Part shown: in pieces, positions 24,472 through 34,605 of the stretch
Layout of the letters: the number at the start of each line of letters is the position of its first letter
How positions within the stretch are numbered: the stretch's first letter is position 1
Assembly: GCA_029975965.1 (NCBI GenBank)
Contig: JARKOV010000022.1
Location: forward strand, 1 to 36,939
Origin: Anaerolinea sp.
GTDB taxonomy: Bacteria > Chloroflexota > Anaerolineae > Anaerolineales > Anaerolineaceae
Reading direction: 5' to 3'
DNA length: 36,939 nt
The notes under the pieces: generated by a model
What the model saw: only the letters and a program-made list of their open reading frames with translations
Told to the model about the DNA's origin: nothing
Databases searched by the model: none
Made by a program: the position numbers and the translations under genes

Positions 24472-24937
24472 TGCGGGCGGCGATCTGCCGGCGCCAGGCA
24501 AACCACCCGGCGCCAAGCAGGATTCCCAGCCCGTCCAGCGACAGGTCCAAGACCTGAAACGTCCGCACCGGCACCCAGGCCTGGTGAATTTCGTCCAGCA
24601 GGGCATACAGCGCCGATAACAGCACCGCTGCGCCTGCCCCGGCCCAGGTTACTGCTTTCTTCCACAACACCGCCCGTGCCGCCAGCGCAGACAGCACGGC
24701 ATATTCCAGCACATGAGAGATGCGCCCAACCACCTCTCGCTGGCACAACCCCCCCAATCCCAGCTCCAGGCAGCCGGTCTGCCAGCGCGAGGGCAGCACC
24801 CGAAATGGGTTTGGGTTGCTCGAGAACAGGAAGATGACACCCATCCAGAGCACAAAAGGCCCCCAACGACTGAGCTGGGTTACCCATGGCGCAGCAAGCC
24901 ATGGCGGTCTGGGATTGCTTTTCAACAACGGCGTCAT
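24434..24937 (-). CDS. VanZ-like membrane protein
   Basis: A 167-residue integral membrane protein with four hydrophobic helices (about 20-40, 65-85, 90-110, 128-145). The VanZ-family markers are WMGVIFLFSSNPNP in helix 1, ISHVLEYAVLSAL in helix 2 and SALYALLDEIHQAWVPVRTFQVLDLSLDGLGILLG (spread over 100-140). VanZ-like proteins are linked to low-level teicoplanin resistance in one case, but most have unknown roles at the envelope. ATG at 24937 is preferred (GGAG just upstream); a start at 25018 would overlap the aminotransferase by 47 bp. The C-terminus overlaps the convergent TIM-barrel gene by 38 bp. Confidence 0.82.
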   Translation of the reverse strand: MTPLLKSNPRPPWLAAPWVTQLSRWGPFVLWMGVIFLFSSNPNPFRVLPSRWQTGCLELGLGGLCQREVVGRISHVLEYAVLSALAARAVLWKKAVTWAGAGAAVLLSALYALLDEIHQAWVPVRTFQVLDLSLDGLGILLGAGWFAWRRQIAARITRSGRPDMSGV

Positions 24938-24971
24938 CGTCTCCAGAATACGACAGGCTGCCTGCCTTCCA

Positions 24972-26072
24972 TCAAAGCGCCTGCTGGATGGCCCCCAGCA
25001 CGGCGTGAACATCGGCAATAGTCACCGCGCCCATGTGCCCGATGCGGAAATACTCGTTGCGGATGGCCGGCAGCAACCCTCCCGCCAGCGTCACACCGCT
25101 TTGCGCGACGCGCGCCAGAAAATCCGCCGGCTGCACGCCGACCGGCAGGCGGGGAGCGCTCATCGTATGCGCCGCCCATGCTTCTTTCAGCGGCACCTGG
25201 CTGAGCCCCAACCGTTGAATGCCTTGCTTGCACAGGCGGCTGACCGCCTCGTGCCTGGCCCAGCGCGCCTCTAACCCTTCGCTCAAGATCTGCCCCAGGC
25301 TGACGTTCAAGGCGAAGACCAGGTTGACCGGCGGGGTGGCAAAGTAACTCGGCTTGCGCGCCTCGTAGGCTTCCATCACCGGCAGCCAGTTGCTCCAATC
25401 GGCGTAGTAACTGCCCACCGGCGACCTACGGCTGCGGAATGCCTGCAGTGCTCCTCGACCGGCCATCAACAGCGCCAGACCCGGCGGGACACCGACCGCC
25501 TTCTGCGAGGCGGTGAATGCCAGGTCCACTCCCCACTCCGCCATGCGCAGCTCTTCACCGGCCACCGAGCACACCCCGTCCACCACGCACAGCACGCCGT
25601 GCTCGCGGCACAGGCTGGCAAGCGACGCGACATCCGCCAGCACACCGGTCGAGGTATCGACGTGTGTGATGGTGACGAGGCGATAGTCCCGCTCGCGCAG
25701 CGCCGCTTCCAGCTCTCCCGGCGCAGGCTGCCCGCCAATCTCCGCGCGAAGGTGGTGTACCTCGGCTCCGTAACGCTCCAGGATCGCGCCGAATCGGTCA
25801 CCGAAATAGCCGGTATTGACCACCAACGCTTTATCTCCGGGCTCTACCAGGTTCGCCGCCGCCGAGTCCATCGCCAGCGTCCCGCTTCCGGCCAGGACGA
25901 AGGGCTGCCCATCTGGGCAGGCAAAAACCGCGCGCATGCGTTCCAGCGCCTGACCGAACGCCTCGATAAAATTACCCGCCAGGTGACCGGTGGTTGGCGC
26001 GCCCATCGCCGCCATTACCGCCGGGTCAAATTCGATCGGCCCGGGGATCATCAGCAAGTTTCGATTCTTCAT
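24972..26072 (-). CDS. Class V aminotransferase (serine/alanine-glyoxylate type)
   Basis: A 366-residue PLP enzyme of fold type I. LLMIPGPIEFDPAV at the N-terminus, GSGTLAMDSAAANL (cofactor phosphate site), HVDTSTGVLAD, CVVDGVCSVAGEE (Asp for the pyridine N) and TASQKAVGVPPG (Schiff-base Lys) are typical of the alanine-glyoxylate/serine-pyruvate/PucG group. Expected reaction: amino-group transfer from Ala, Ser or a related donor to glyoxylate or pyruvate. Purine-ureide branch members exist, and a nucleobase operon lies nearby, but nothing links them directly. ATG at 26072 has AGGAG 5 nt before it; the open frame to 26114 crosses that site. The VanZ-like gene follows 34 bp downstream. Confidence 0.88.
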   Translation of the reverse strand: MKNRNLLMIPGPIEFDPAVMAAMGAPTTGHLAGNFIEAFGQALERMRAVFACPDGQPFVLAGSGTLAMDSAAANLVEPGDKALVVNTGYFGDRFGAILERYGAEVHHLRAEIGGQPAPGELEAALRERDYRLVTITHVDTSTGVLADVASLASLCREHGVLCVVDGVCSVAGEELRMAEWGVDLAFTASQKAVGVPPGLALLMAGRGALQAFRSRRSPVGSYYADWSNWLPVMEAYEARKPSYFATPPVNLVFALNVSLGQILSEGLEARWARHEAVSRLCKQGIQRLGLSQVPLKEAWAAHTMSAPRLPVGVQPADFLARVAQSGVTLAGGLLPAIRNEYFRIGHMGAVTIADVHAVLGAIQQAL

Positions 26073-26116
26073 GGCTCTCCTCGTCCCTCCTTCTTTTAGC
26101 CGATGGTGCTCCATTA

Positions 26117-26154
26117 TTCTGTAAAAGGAGGGGCAAAGCCCACAGTTTACAGAA
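26117..26154 (-). terminator. Nested hairpin ending the ABC exporter operon
   Basis: TTCTGTAAA (26117-26125) pairs with TTTACAGAA (26146-26154), and GGGC-AAA-GCCC (26131-26141) forms an inner hairpin. It lies just after the exporter stop (26173) on the minus strand and before the aminotransferase ribosome binding site. Confidence 0.55.
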
Positions 26155-26172
26155 AATTAATCACACAATCTT

Positions 26173-28191
<2,019 letters not shown>

Positions 28192-28203
28192 AATCCGCTC
28201 CTG

Positions 28204-30141
28204 CTACTCTCTGATTTCCGTGAGCTCCTCGCCGAGTAACTGCGAGGAGTAAATTTCAGCATAGATTTCGTTCTCTTCCAACAGTTCCTCGTGCCGCCCG
28301 CGCGCCACGATGCGCCCTTTGTCGAGTACCAGGATCTGGTCGGCGTTGATCACCGTGCTGATGCGCTGGGCGATGACAAAGGAGGTGCGCCCTTTCATCA
28401 ACTTGTCGAGCGCAGCCTGGATCTGCGCCTCGGTCGCCAGGTCCACCGAGCTGGTCGAATCGTCCAGGATGAGGATGTGCGGATCGAGCAACAGGGCACG
28501 CGCAATGGCGATGCGCTGCTTTTGCCCGCCGGAAAGGGTTGCGCCACGCTCGCCGACCGGGGTGTCGTAACCCTGCGGGAAAGATAGGATAAACTCGTAC
28601 GCCGCAGCCGCCTTGGCCGCCGCGATCACTTCTTCATCGGAAGCGTCCGTTTTTCCAAAGGCGATGTTATCTCGGATCGTCCCGCTGAACAGGGTCGTCT
28701 CTTGCAGCACGATGCCGATCTTTGCGCGCAGGCTGTCCAGGGTCACGTCACGCAGGTCGTAACCATCGATGGTGATCCGCCCCTGAGTCGGATCGTAGAA
28801 ACGCGGCAGCAGGTTGATGATCGTGGTTTTCCCCGAACCTGTCGCGCCCAACAACGCCACGGTTTCACCAGGTTTCGCCTCGAAGGTGATGTTCGACAAC
28901 ACCGGTTCGCTTCCGCCGAAATAACCGAAGCTGACATCTTCGAATTTGACCAATCCCTTCACCTCGGGCAATTCGATCGCCCCCGGTTTGTCGGTCACAT
29001 CCGATTTGGCGTCGAGGATCTCGAAAATCCGCGCCGCCGATGCCGCAGCCTGCCCAAACTGGCTGATGATGAACCCAAATTGCGCCACCGGGAAAAACAG
29101 GTAGACCAGGTACAGGCTAAACTCCTGCCATTCACCCAGGGTCAAAGTGCCCAAAATGATCTGCCGCCCACCCACGTACAGCGTGGTCGCCTGGCCGAGG
29201 TTAGCGATCATGAAAACCAGCGGGAAAATGAAGGAGAAAAGGCGCGCGATGGCAATTTGCTGGTGGAGCACGTCATTGGAGGCCACGGCGAACTTGGCCT
29301 GCTCGGTCTGCTCGCGGGTGAAAGCCTGCACCACCTTGATGCCGGCCAGGTTCTCCTGTAACAGCGTGTTCAGCGTCGACAATTTCTGCTGGACCAGGGT
29401 GAAAAGCGGGCGGATGATCGATGAGAAGGCGATGAAAATGATCATCGCCACCGGCAGAATCCACAGTGTATACAGCGCCAGGCGCGCGTTGGTGGTGAAG
29501 ATGATGATCAACGTTCCCGAGAGCAGGATGAACGCCCCCACCAGTTGAAGAAATCCCTGGCCGAGGAAAAGCCGCACTTTCTCCACGTCGTCGGTCGCGC
29601 GGATCATCAACTGGCCGGTCTGGTTGCGGTCGTGGTAAGAGAAAGAGAGGCGTTGAATTTTCGCAAACAGGTCGTTGCGCAACTCGAAAGCCACGCTCTG
29701 CGAGTTGCGCTCAGCCCAATACGCCTGGAGGAAAGCAAACAATGCCCGCAATACCGCAAACACCACGATCGAGACCCCGGCGGTGATCAGCGCGCGAGGT
29801 GCGTCCGATTGCTGTGCAGACAGGTGATCGCTCAGTTGCTGGAAAGACCAATTTTCCGGCAGGGCCAGAAACTTGAGCAGTTGAGGGAGCGCCTGCTCCA
29901 TGAAAGCCTGGGGGATCTTTCCCAGGTTATCCAGAATCGTTTTAGCGATCACCCCGCTGGTGACCGCGTCGATAACATTCCCGACCATGCGCGGCACCGC
30001 CAGTTGCGATAATGTGGCGATCACCAGGAAAAGGTAAGGCAGCGCAGCCTGCCCGCCCGTGCGCAGCAGGTACTGGCTGGCGCGTTTCATCGTGCCGCGC
30101 GGCGGCATGGGGGGTCGTTCTTGCTGGGGACGTCTTTGCAT
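28204..30141 (-). CDS. Heterodimeric ABC exporter subunit (degenerate-site half)
   Basis: A 645-residue half-transporter with six TM helices (about 25-360) and a C-terminal NBD. Walker A GATGSGKTT and signature LSGGQ (536-540) are normal, but the catalytic Glu is Asp (LDD, 560-561) and the switch His is Gln (IAQRIST, Gln592). These two changes mark the degenerate site of asymmetric exporters such as BmrCD and TM287/288. It is second in the operon, after MarR, and precedes its partner by 12 bp. The substrate is unknown. Confidence 0.93.
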   Translation of the reverse strand: MQRRPQQERPPMPPRGTMKRASQYLLRTGGQAALPYLFLVIATLSQLAVPRMVGNVIDAVTSGVIAKTILDNLGKIPQAFMEQALPQLLKFLALPENWSFQQLSDHLSAQQSDAPRALITAGVSIVVFAVLRALFAFLQAYWAERNSQSVAFELRNDLFAKIQRLSFSYHDRNQTGQLMIRATDDVEKVRLFLGQGFLQLVGAFILLSGTLIIIFTTNARLALYTLWILPVAMIIFIAFSSIIRPLFTLVQQKLSTLNTLLQENLAGIKVVQAFTREQTEQAKFAVASNDVLHQQIAIARLFSFIFPLVFMIANLGQATTLYVGGRQIILGTLTLGEWQEFSLYLVYLFFPVAQFGFIISQFGQAAASAARIFEILDAKSDVTDKPGAIELPEVKGLVKFEDVSFGYFGGSEPVLSNITFEAKPGETVALLGATGSGKTTIINLLPRFYDPTQGRITIDGYDLRDVTLDSLRAKIGIVLQETTLFSGTIRDNIAFGKTDASDEEVIAAAKAAAAYEFILSFPQGYDTPVGERGATLSGGQKQRIAIARALLLDPHILILDDSTSSVDLATEAQIQAALDKLMKGRTSFVIAQRISTVINADQILVLDKGRIVARGRHEELLEENEIYAEIYSSQLLGEELTEIRE

Positions 30142-30193
30142 AGAGAGGGGGCTCCTGACAGATAAAATGACCTGTGTCGATACGGATTGTGGT

Positions 30194-30670
30194 TCAGCGA
30201 TTGGGCGGCGCTTGGGTCAGGCCATCCTGGGCATCCAGCCGCTGGGCGGCTTCGACCAGCAACTCCAGCGCTGCGCCGATCGCAGCCTGCTGCGCTTCAT
30301 CCAGCTCGCCGGTCAGGCGCTCGATCCACTGCTGGCGCATTTCGACGCTTTTGAGCACCAGCGCGCGACCGGCATCGGTGATGGCAAGCTGCTTGACCCG
30401 CCGGTCGTCCGGGTTTTCGGCGCGCTCCACCAGGCCGCGCTGCACCAGCCGGTCGACCATCTGGCTGGCCGCCGGGTCGGTGATGCCGGTATGCTCGGCG
30501 ATCTCCGAGTTTCCGCACTTGCCGCCGAAGTGCAGGCGAAACAGCGCGCTCACCTGCGACGGGGAAAGACCGGTCTCATCCATAAAGCGTTTCATGTCGC
30601 GCATCCCGCGATGATGAAAAACTTGCGCCCACTCGTGGACAACCTGCAAAAATGGTTTCGCGCTCGACAT
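30194..30670 (-). CDS. MarR-family transcriptional regulator
   Basis: A 158-residue winged-helix regulator. The core LSPSQVSALFRLHFGGKCGNSEIAEHTGITDPAASQMVDRLVQRGLVERAENPDDRRVKQLAITDAGRALV (spread over about 34-104) shows recognition helix and wing; the DDRR wing motif is typical. It leads the exporter operon (52 bp before the first half) and most likely represses it until a ligand binds. A palindrome covering its ribosome binding site (30673-30686) fits autoregulation. ATG at 30670 follows AAGGA 9 nt upstream. Confidence 0.92.
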   Translation of the reverse strand: MSSAKPFLQVVHEWAQVFHHRGMRDMKRFMDETGLSPSQVSALFRLHFGGKCGNSEIAEHTGITDPAASQMVDRLVQRGLVERAENPDDRRVKQLAITDAGRALVLKSVEMRQQWIERLTGELDEAQQAAIGAALELLVEAAQRLDAQDGLTQAPPNR

Positions 30671-30672
30671 AG

Positions 30673-30686
30673 TTAAGTGTCCTTAA
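30673..30686. promoter_or_regulatory. MarR operator candidate over the ribosome binding site
   Basis: TTAAG-TGTC-CTTAA is an inverted repeat with 5-bp arms between the predicted transcription start and the marR start codon. It contains the AAGGA of the minus strand. MarR proteins commonly bind such short palindromes in their own promoters. Confidence 0.55.
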
Positions 30687-30700
30687 TTATTTCGGGGCTA

Positions 30701-30729
30701 ACTTTACTACGCACGCCCGCGCCTGTCAA
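30701..30729 (-). promoter_or_regulatory. Sigma-70 promoter of the marR-exporter operon
   Basis: On the minus strand TTGACA (30724-30729), a 17-bp spacer and TAAAGT (30701-30706) precede the marR gene. Transcription would start near 30694, just upstream of the palindrome. Confidence 0.65.
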
Positions 30730-30800
30730 GCCTTTATCCTCCCTCGGATCCTGTTGTATACTTCGCACAGGTCCGAACCACTCGACAGCCGGCGCACTCC

Positions 30801-32567
30801 GTGAAATCAACCCTGCAAAGACCGTCCACCCAATTCCTCCTCGTCCTGATCCTCTACCTGGTGTTGCTCCTTCCCACCGTCCCCCGCCAGGGCATCTCAT
30901 GGGACGAGCAGACCGACCAGAACGTCACCCTGGCGTACCTTACCCGTCCAGGCGGTTGGTTGACCGGCTCTGATATCGACGCGAGCCAGACACGCCTGCC
31001 CATGTTTATCGTTGGAGCGGTGTATGCGCTTTTCGGCACCACCGACTTGCTCGCGGCGCGCCTGGTCAGCGTGCTGGCAGGTGGCTTAACCCTGTTGGGC
31101 GTGTTCAAATACAACAAAGAGCATTTTGGCGGGTTTGCCGCCGTGATAGCTAGCACGCTGCTGGCGACCAGTCCGTTTTTCCTCTCCTTCGCGCGGGTGG
31201 CTTACACCGAAACCGATGTTTTCCTGGCCTGCGCTTTGACCTGGTTGCTCTACAGCCTTTCTCGTTTTCAAGCCCAACCGAACCTGGGTCGAGCCGCCGT
31301 CACCGGCGTGCTCTTAGGACTGGCGCTATCGGCCAAGTTCACCGCCCTGGCTTTGCTCCCGGGCATCTGGTTCGTAGTTTACCGGTCCGGGTCAAACCGC
31401 GGCGAAGGGAATCATGACCGGCGAACAACGCTCCGCGCGGTCATCTTCAGCCTGTGGATGGCGGCCTGCCTGGTCGCCGGTCCCACCGTTGCGGGTCTGG
31501 TCACGCAGGCTGGACCGTCGCCCTGGCTCGCGCTCCTGTTCGCCCTCCTTGCGTTGAGCTGGGCGATCACGCTGGCCTGGGCAGCAGCCAACCAAGGTAA
31601 CCGGGCCAATCCGATCGCACTGGCTGCCTTCATCACCACCCTGGGAATGCTGACTTTCCTGGTCATCCCGCCGGAGCACCTGGGCAACCCCGGCATCCTG
31701 CGAGCGCTGTTCGAGCGCGCCGACCGCGAGATGACATTCAACCTCGCCTTCAGCGCAGAAGCCGCCGCGCTGCATTTGCTCTCGCTCTTCATCAAGTCCA
31801 GCCCTCTGGCCGGCGCCGGCTCGCTGATCGGAGGGTTGGCTGCCGCCTGGCAATGGCGGCGTCCTGAAATTCGCAATCCGTTGCTATTGACCGGCCTGTA
31901 CTTCGCCGGTTTGCTCGCTTTACCCATCGCACAGACTTTTTATTCCATTCCGATCTTGCCGCTGGTTGCCATCCTCGCCGCCGAGCGATTCAGCGCCCTG
32001 GCGCTTCGCAGGCGTGTCTTTGCCCTGGCGTTGGGAAGCCTGGCCCTGCTTGGTTTGGTGGTCGACCTGACGCTGTGCTATCCCGATTTCAACCTGAACG
32101 GCTACCAGTACCTGGGCGCACGCCCTTTAGCCGGGCGGGCGAGTATCGGCTACCGCAGCGTCGTACAGACCCCCTCGGACGGCGTCGAGCAGGCCTTCCA
32201 TTGGCTGAATCAACACGCGACACCGCGACAGCGTGTGCTGGCTTATCTGACCGAATGGCACATCGTCCAGGCCACCGCCCCGACCCCGCTCTACACCATC
32301 CTGGATGGCTTTCGCGAGCCGCTTTACCCCCTACCGGATTTCATCGTGATCCACATCAACGCAACCATCTGGCAGGGATGGGGCACCGACACCCCCACCG
32401 TCGAAGTCATCCGCCCCCCACTCGACCCCACCTGGCTGGCGGAGTATTACCAACCGGTGCATACGGTTCCGCGGCGCTTCGGACTGCAGATGGCTACCGT
32501 CTGGGAACGCAGGCAAACAGGAGAAAATATCGAAGGGTCAGATTGTGATCATTGCGCGAAACGGTAA
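30801..32567 (+). CDS. GT39-like membrane glycosyltransferase (ArnT/PMT fold)
   Basis: A 588-residue polytopic membrane protein with about 11 hydrophobic helices. The first periplasmic loop carries GISWDEQTD with the acidic pair used as catalytic base in PMT/ArnT-type enzymes, and LLAARLVSVLAGGLTLLGVF and LSFARVAYTETDVFLA follow the GT39 pattern. These enzymes transfer sugar from a polyprenyl-phosphate donor to protein or lipid on the outer face. The GTG start lacks a clear Shine-Dalgarno; a TATACT box lies at 30757-30762. The 3' end overlaps the convergent response regulator by 19 bp. Substrates are unknown. Confidence 0.8.
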   Translation: MKSTLQRPSTQFLLVLILYLVLLLPTVPRQGISWDEQTDQNVTLAYLTRPGGWLTGSDIDASQTRLPMFIVGAVYALFGTTDLLAARLVSVLAGGLTLLGVFKYNKEHFGGFAAVIASTLLATSPFFLSFARVAYTETDVFLACALTWLLYSLSRFQAQPNLGRAAVTGVLLGLALSAKFTALALLPGIWFVVYRSGSNRGEGNHDRRTTLRAVIFSLWMAACLVAGPTVAGLVTQAGPSPWLALLFALLALSWAITLAWAAANQGNRANPIALAAFITTLGMLTFLVIPPEHLGNPGILRALFERADREMTFNLAFSAEAAALHLLSLFIKSSPLAGAGSLIGGLAAAWQWRRPEIRNPLLLTGLYFAGLLALPIAQTFYSIPILPLVAILAAERFSALALRRRVFALALGSLALLGLVVDLTLCYPDFNLNGYQYLGARPLAGRASIGYRSVVQTPSDGVEQAFHWLNQHATPRQRVLAYLTEWHIVQATAPTPLYTILDGFREPLYPLPDFIVIHINATIWQGWGTDTPTVEVIRPPLDPTWLAEYYQPVHTVPRRFGLQMATVWERRQTGENIEGSDCDHCAKR

Positions 32568-33229
32568 CCGACCCCGTACACCGTCTCGATCATTTCAGGT
32601 TGAGCCGGGTCTTTCTCGATTTTGGCGCGCAGGTTGCGGATGTGCACATCGATCGTCCGCTCGGCGCCCTCCAACGAAACCCCCTGCAAGTGTTCAAGCA
32701 AGTCCAGCCGCGAATACACCCGCCCCGGTGACTCGATCAACAGTGCCAGCAGGTTGAACTCGCTGGGCGTCAGGTTAACCTCGCTGCCGCGCACTTCTAC
32801 CTTGTGCGAGACCAAATCCACCACCACCTCGCCGGCGCGCAGCACTTCCCGGCTCTCGGGTAACTTCCCCGCCCGCCGCAGCACCGCGCGCACCCGCGCC
32901 AACAGCTCGCGCATGCCAAACGGCTTGGTCACGTAATCGTCGGCGCCCAATTCCAAACCGAGCACCTTATCGGTCTCCTCGACCTTTGCGGTGAGTAAGA
33001 TCACCGGGGTTACCTTTTCCTTGCGGTAAGCCTGGATAAATTGAAAACCGTCCATCTGGGGCATCATGATGTCGAGCAAGATCAGGTCGGGCTTTTCCCG
33101 GCGCGCCGAATAAAGCGCCTCCTGCCCGTTGGCGGCGACCACCACGCGGTATCCCTGCTCGCTGAGGTATTCTTGCAGCAGGCGCCGGATATTGGCTTGA
33201 TCATCCACCACCAGGATCGTCTGAGTCAT
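32549..33229 (-). CDS. OmpR/PhoB-type response regulator (orphan)
   Basis: A 226-residue two-domain regulator. The receiver (2-120) has Asp9/Asp10, phospho-acceptor Asp53 (LLDIMMP), Thr80 and Lys102 (VTKPF). The winged-helix output domain (about 128-225) shows VNLTPSEFNLL, RLDLLEHLQG, ERTIDVHIRNLRAKI and VYGVGYRF, so it should bind DNA as a dimer. No histidine kinase lies beside it; the kinase is elsewhere. Start ATG at 33229 gives the usual N-terminus (MTQTILVVDD); a start at 33250 would add seven residues. Confidence 0.93.
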   Translation of the reverse strand: MTQTILVVDDQANIRRLLQEYLSEQGYRVVVAANGQEALYSARREKPDLILLDIMMPQMDGFQFIQAYRKEKVTPVILLTAKVEETDKVLGLELGADDYVTKPFGMRELLARVRAVLRRAGKLPESREVLRAGEVVVDLVSHKVEVRGSEVNLTPSEFNLLALLIESPGRVYSRLDLLEHLQGVSLEGAERTIDVHIRNLRAKIEKDPAQPEMIETVYGVGYRFAQ

Positions 33230-33282
33230 CCAATGGATCTCTCCAACCATCCCCTCTCGCCAGGGCGCTCAAGAATTCCCGC

Positions 33283-33714
33283 CTACTGGCGAAAAATGAC
33301 GAACTTGCTCAGCACGAAATTCCAGGCCAGCGTTCCCACCGTCGCCAACGCCAATGAAACGATCTCTGGCAGGTGCAGCGTGTACAGGCCGAGCTGCATC
33401 AACCCGGCATTGATCCCCAGCCCTACCAGGTTGACCAGGATAAACGGCAGAAAGGTGCCTGCCACCCCCGTTTTCGAGCGGAAGGTCCAATTGCGATTCC
33501 AAATGAAGCTGTTCAAGATCCCCAGCGTGTAGGAAATCGCCTTGGCAAGCGTCGGGTGGATTGCCAGGACGCGCAGCGCATCCGTCAAAATAAAATAGGC
33601 GATCCAATCCACCGCCGTGTTCAGCACCCCAACCATGCCAAATTTGACCGCCTGGCGCAGCGCCAGCGGGAAACGGTCGATCACCTCCCTGCCGTTCCGC
33701 ATGAGATTGGACAT
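33283..33714 (-). CDS. GtrA-family membrane protein
   Basis: A 143-residue protein with four TM helices (about 23-41, 52-72, 86-106, 116-136). KFGMVGVLNTAVDWIAYFIL and NSFIWNRNWTFRSK are the GtrA signature (WxFR motif at the cytoplasmic end). GtrA proteins are thought to help flip or transfer polyprenyl-linked sugars to the outer face. The GT39-like enzyme nearby fits this but is on the other strand. No Shine-Dalgarno is visible before the ATG. It lies 51 bp after the VOC gene and 53 bp before the response regulator. Confidence 0.9.
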   Translation of the reverse strand: MSNLMRNGREVIDRFPLALRQAVKFGMVGVLNTAVDWIAYFILTDALRVLAIHPTLAKAISYTLGILNSFIWNRNWTFRSKTGVAGTFLPFILVNLVGLGINAGLMQLGLYTLHLPEIVSLALATVGTLAWNFVLSKFVIFRQ

Positions 33715-33765
33715 TGAATAGACTTAGTTTACCGCAATTCAGCCGGTTTGGTGAGGATGGAATGA

Positions 33766-34215
33766 TCAGGTCTGATATTTCTCATTGGCGGCACGCAGGT
33801 CGTCTGAATACTGTTCGGGTGGGATGCCGCACGAGAGCTCAATCAGGTTGCCGTCCGGGTCACGCACGTAGGCGCCGCGGTAGCCCCAATCGGGGAAGGT
33901 CTGCGGCCCAAATTCGATCTTCACCCCCATCGCACGCATGCGCTCCACTTCTGCGTCCACGTTCTCCACCTCGAAGATAAGCATGCTCCTGTCCTGGCAG
34001 GTCGCATCGAGGGGTAAGGCATCGGTGCCAATCGTTGCAGACATGGCTGTGCGGTCGAATAACGCCAGCGTCACCTGGTCGGGCTGGTGCTGGTGGAACG
34101 AGGCGTACCCGCCGTTCTCATCTCCCCAATGGGGGTGTAGCTGAAACACGTCCCGATAGAAGCGGTAACAGGCGGCGAAGTTCGCCACCAGCAGCCGCAC
34201 GTGAGACAAAATCAT
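33766..34215 (-). CDS. Glyoxalase/bleomycin-resistance (VOC) family protein
   Basis: A 149-residue VOC fold: HVRLLVANFAACYRFYRDVFQL at the start, YASFHQHQPDQVTLALFD, MLIFEVENVDAEVERMRAMGVKI and GYRGAYVRDPDGNLIELS. The usual metal ligands of the family are partly visible (His at about 5, Glu in NLIEL), but the reaction is not predictable. ATG at 34215 has GGAGG 6 nt before it and overlaps the upstream stop as ATGA (34212-34215), so it is coupled to the DUF1667 gene. The frame opens to 34236 without a site. Confidence 0.88.
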   Translation of the reverse strand: MILSHVRLLVANFAACYRFYRDVFQLHPHWGDENGGYASFHQHQPDQVTLALFDRTAMSATIGTDALPLDATCQDRSMLIFEVENVDAEVERMRAMGVKIEFGPQTFPDWGYRGAYVRDPDGNLIELSCGIPPEQYSDDLRAANEKYQT

Positions 34216-34595
34216 CGCTCGCCTCCGGGGTGCCATAGGTCCATATCCCTGCTCGCCAGGATGTCGATTCCCGTTCCCAGGGCATCTTCCAGAATTACGC
34301 TGCCCATTTTCACCGGAGCCTGCACCACCACCTCGCGCAACTTTTTTTGCAGCTCGAAGATGCGCCCCTTCGGGAAGGGTGAAGCGGTGTACACCGGCAG
34401 CAATGGGTGAATGCCATCGCGAATCTTCACCGTGGTAGCCACCATCCGGCGCGGATCGACCAGCTCGCGTTGAGCGTAATCGTGACCGCGCTTGCAGCCG
34501 GGCCGGATCTGCACGATGGTTTCCCCTTCATGGGTCACCTCCAGCGTGCAGCCTTTCGGGCAGGTGATGCAGATAATTTTAGTCTGATCGGCCAT
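34212..34595 (-). CDS. DUF1667 protein (Cys-motif partner of GlpA-type operon)
   Basis: A 127-residue small protein with CITCPKGCTLEV at 10-21 and PGCKRGHDYA, giving four cysteines (two in CxxC, then C and GC) that could bind an iron-sulfur cluster or zinc. DUF1667 genes follow a GlpA-like and a second FAD enzyme in Thermotoga and Firmicutes, as here, and are thought to be the third subunit of a glycerol-3-phosphate oxidising complex. ATG at 34595 follows AGGAGG by 5 nt; an earlier start at 34619 would overlap the upstream gene. Confidence 0.85.
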   Translation of the reverse strand: MADQTKIICITCPKGCTLEVTHEGETIVQIRPGCKRGHDYAQRELVDPRRMVATTVKIRDGIHPLLPVYTASPFPKGRIFELQKKLREVVVQAPVKMGSVILEDALGTGIDILASRDMDLWHPGGER

Positions 34596-34605
34596 TTCCA
34601 CCTCC

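Noticed and set aside
24434..24937. Glycopeptide resistance (vanZ proper)
   Set aside because: Only the VanZ-like fold is seen; no vanHAX or regulator is present.
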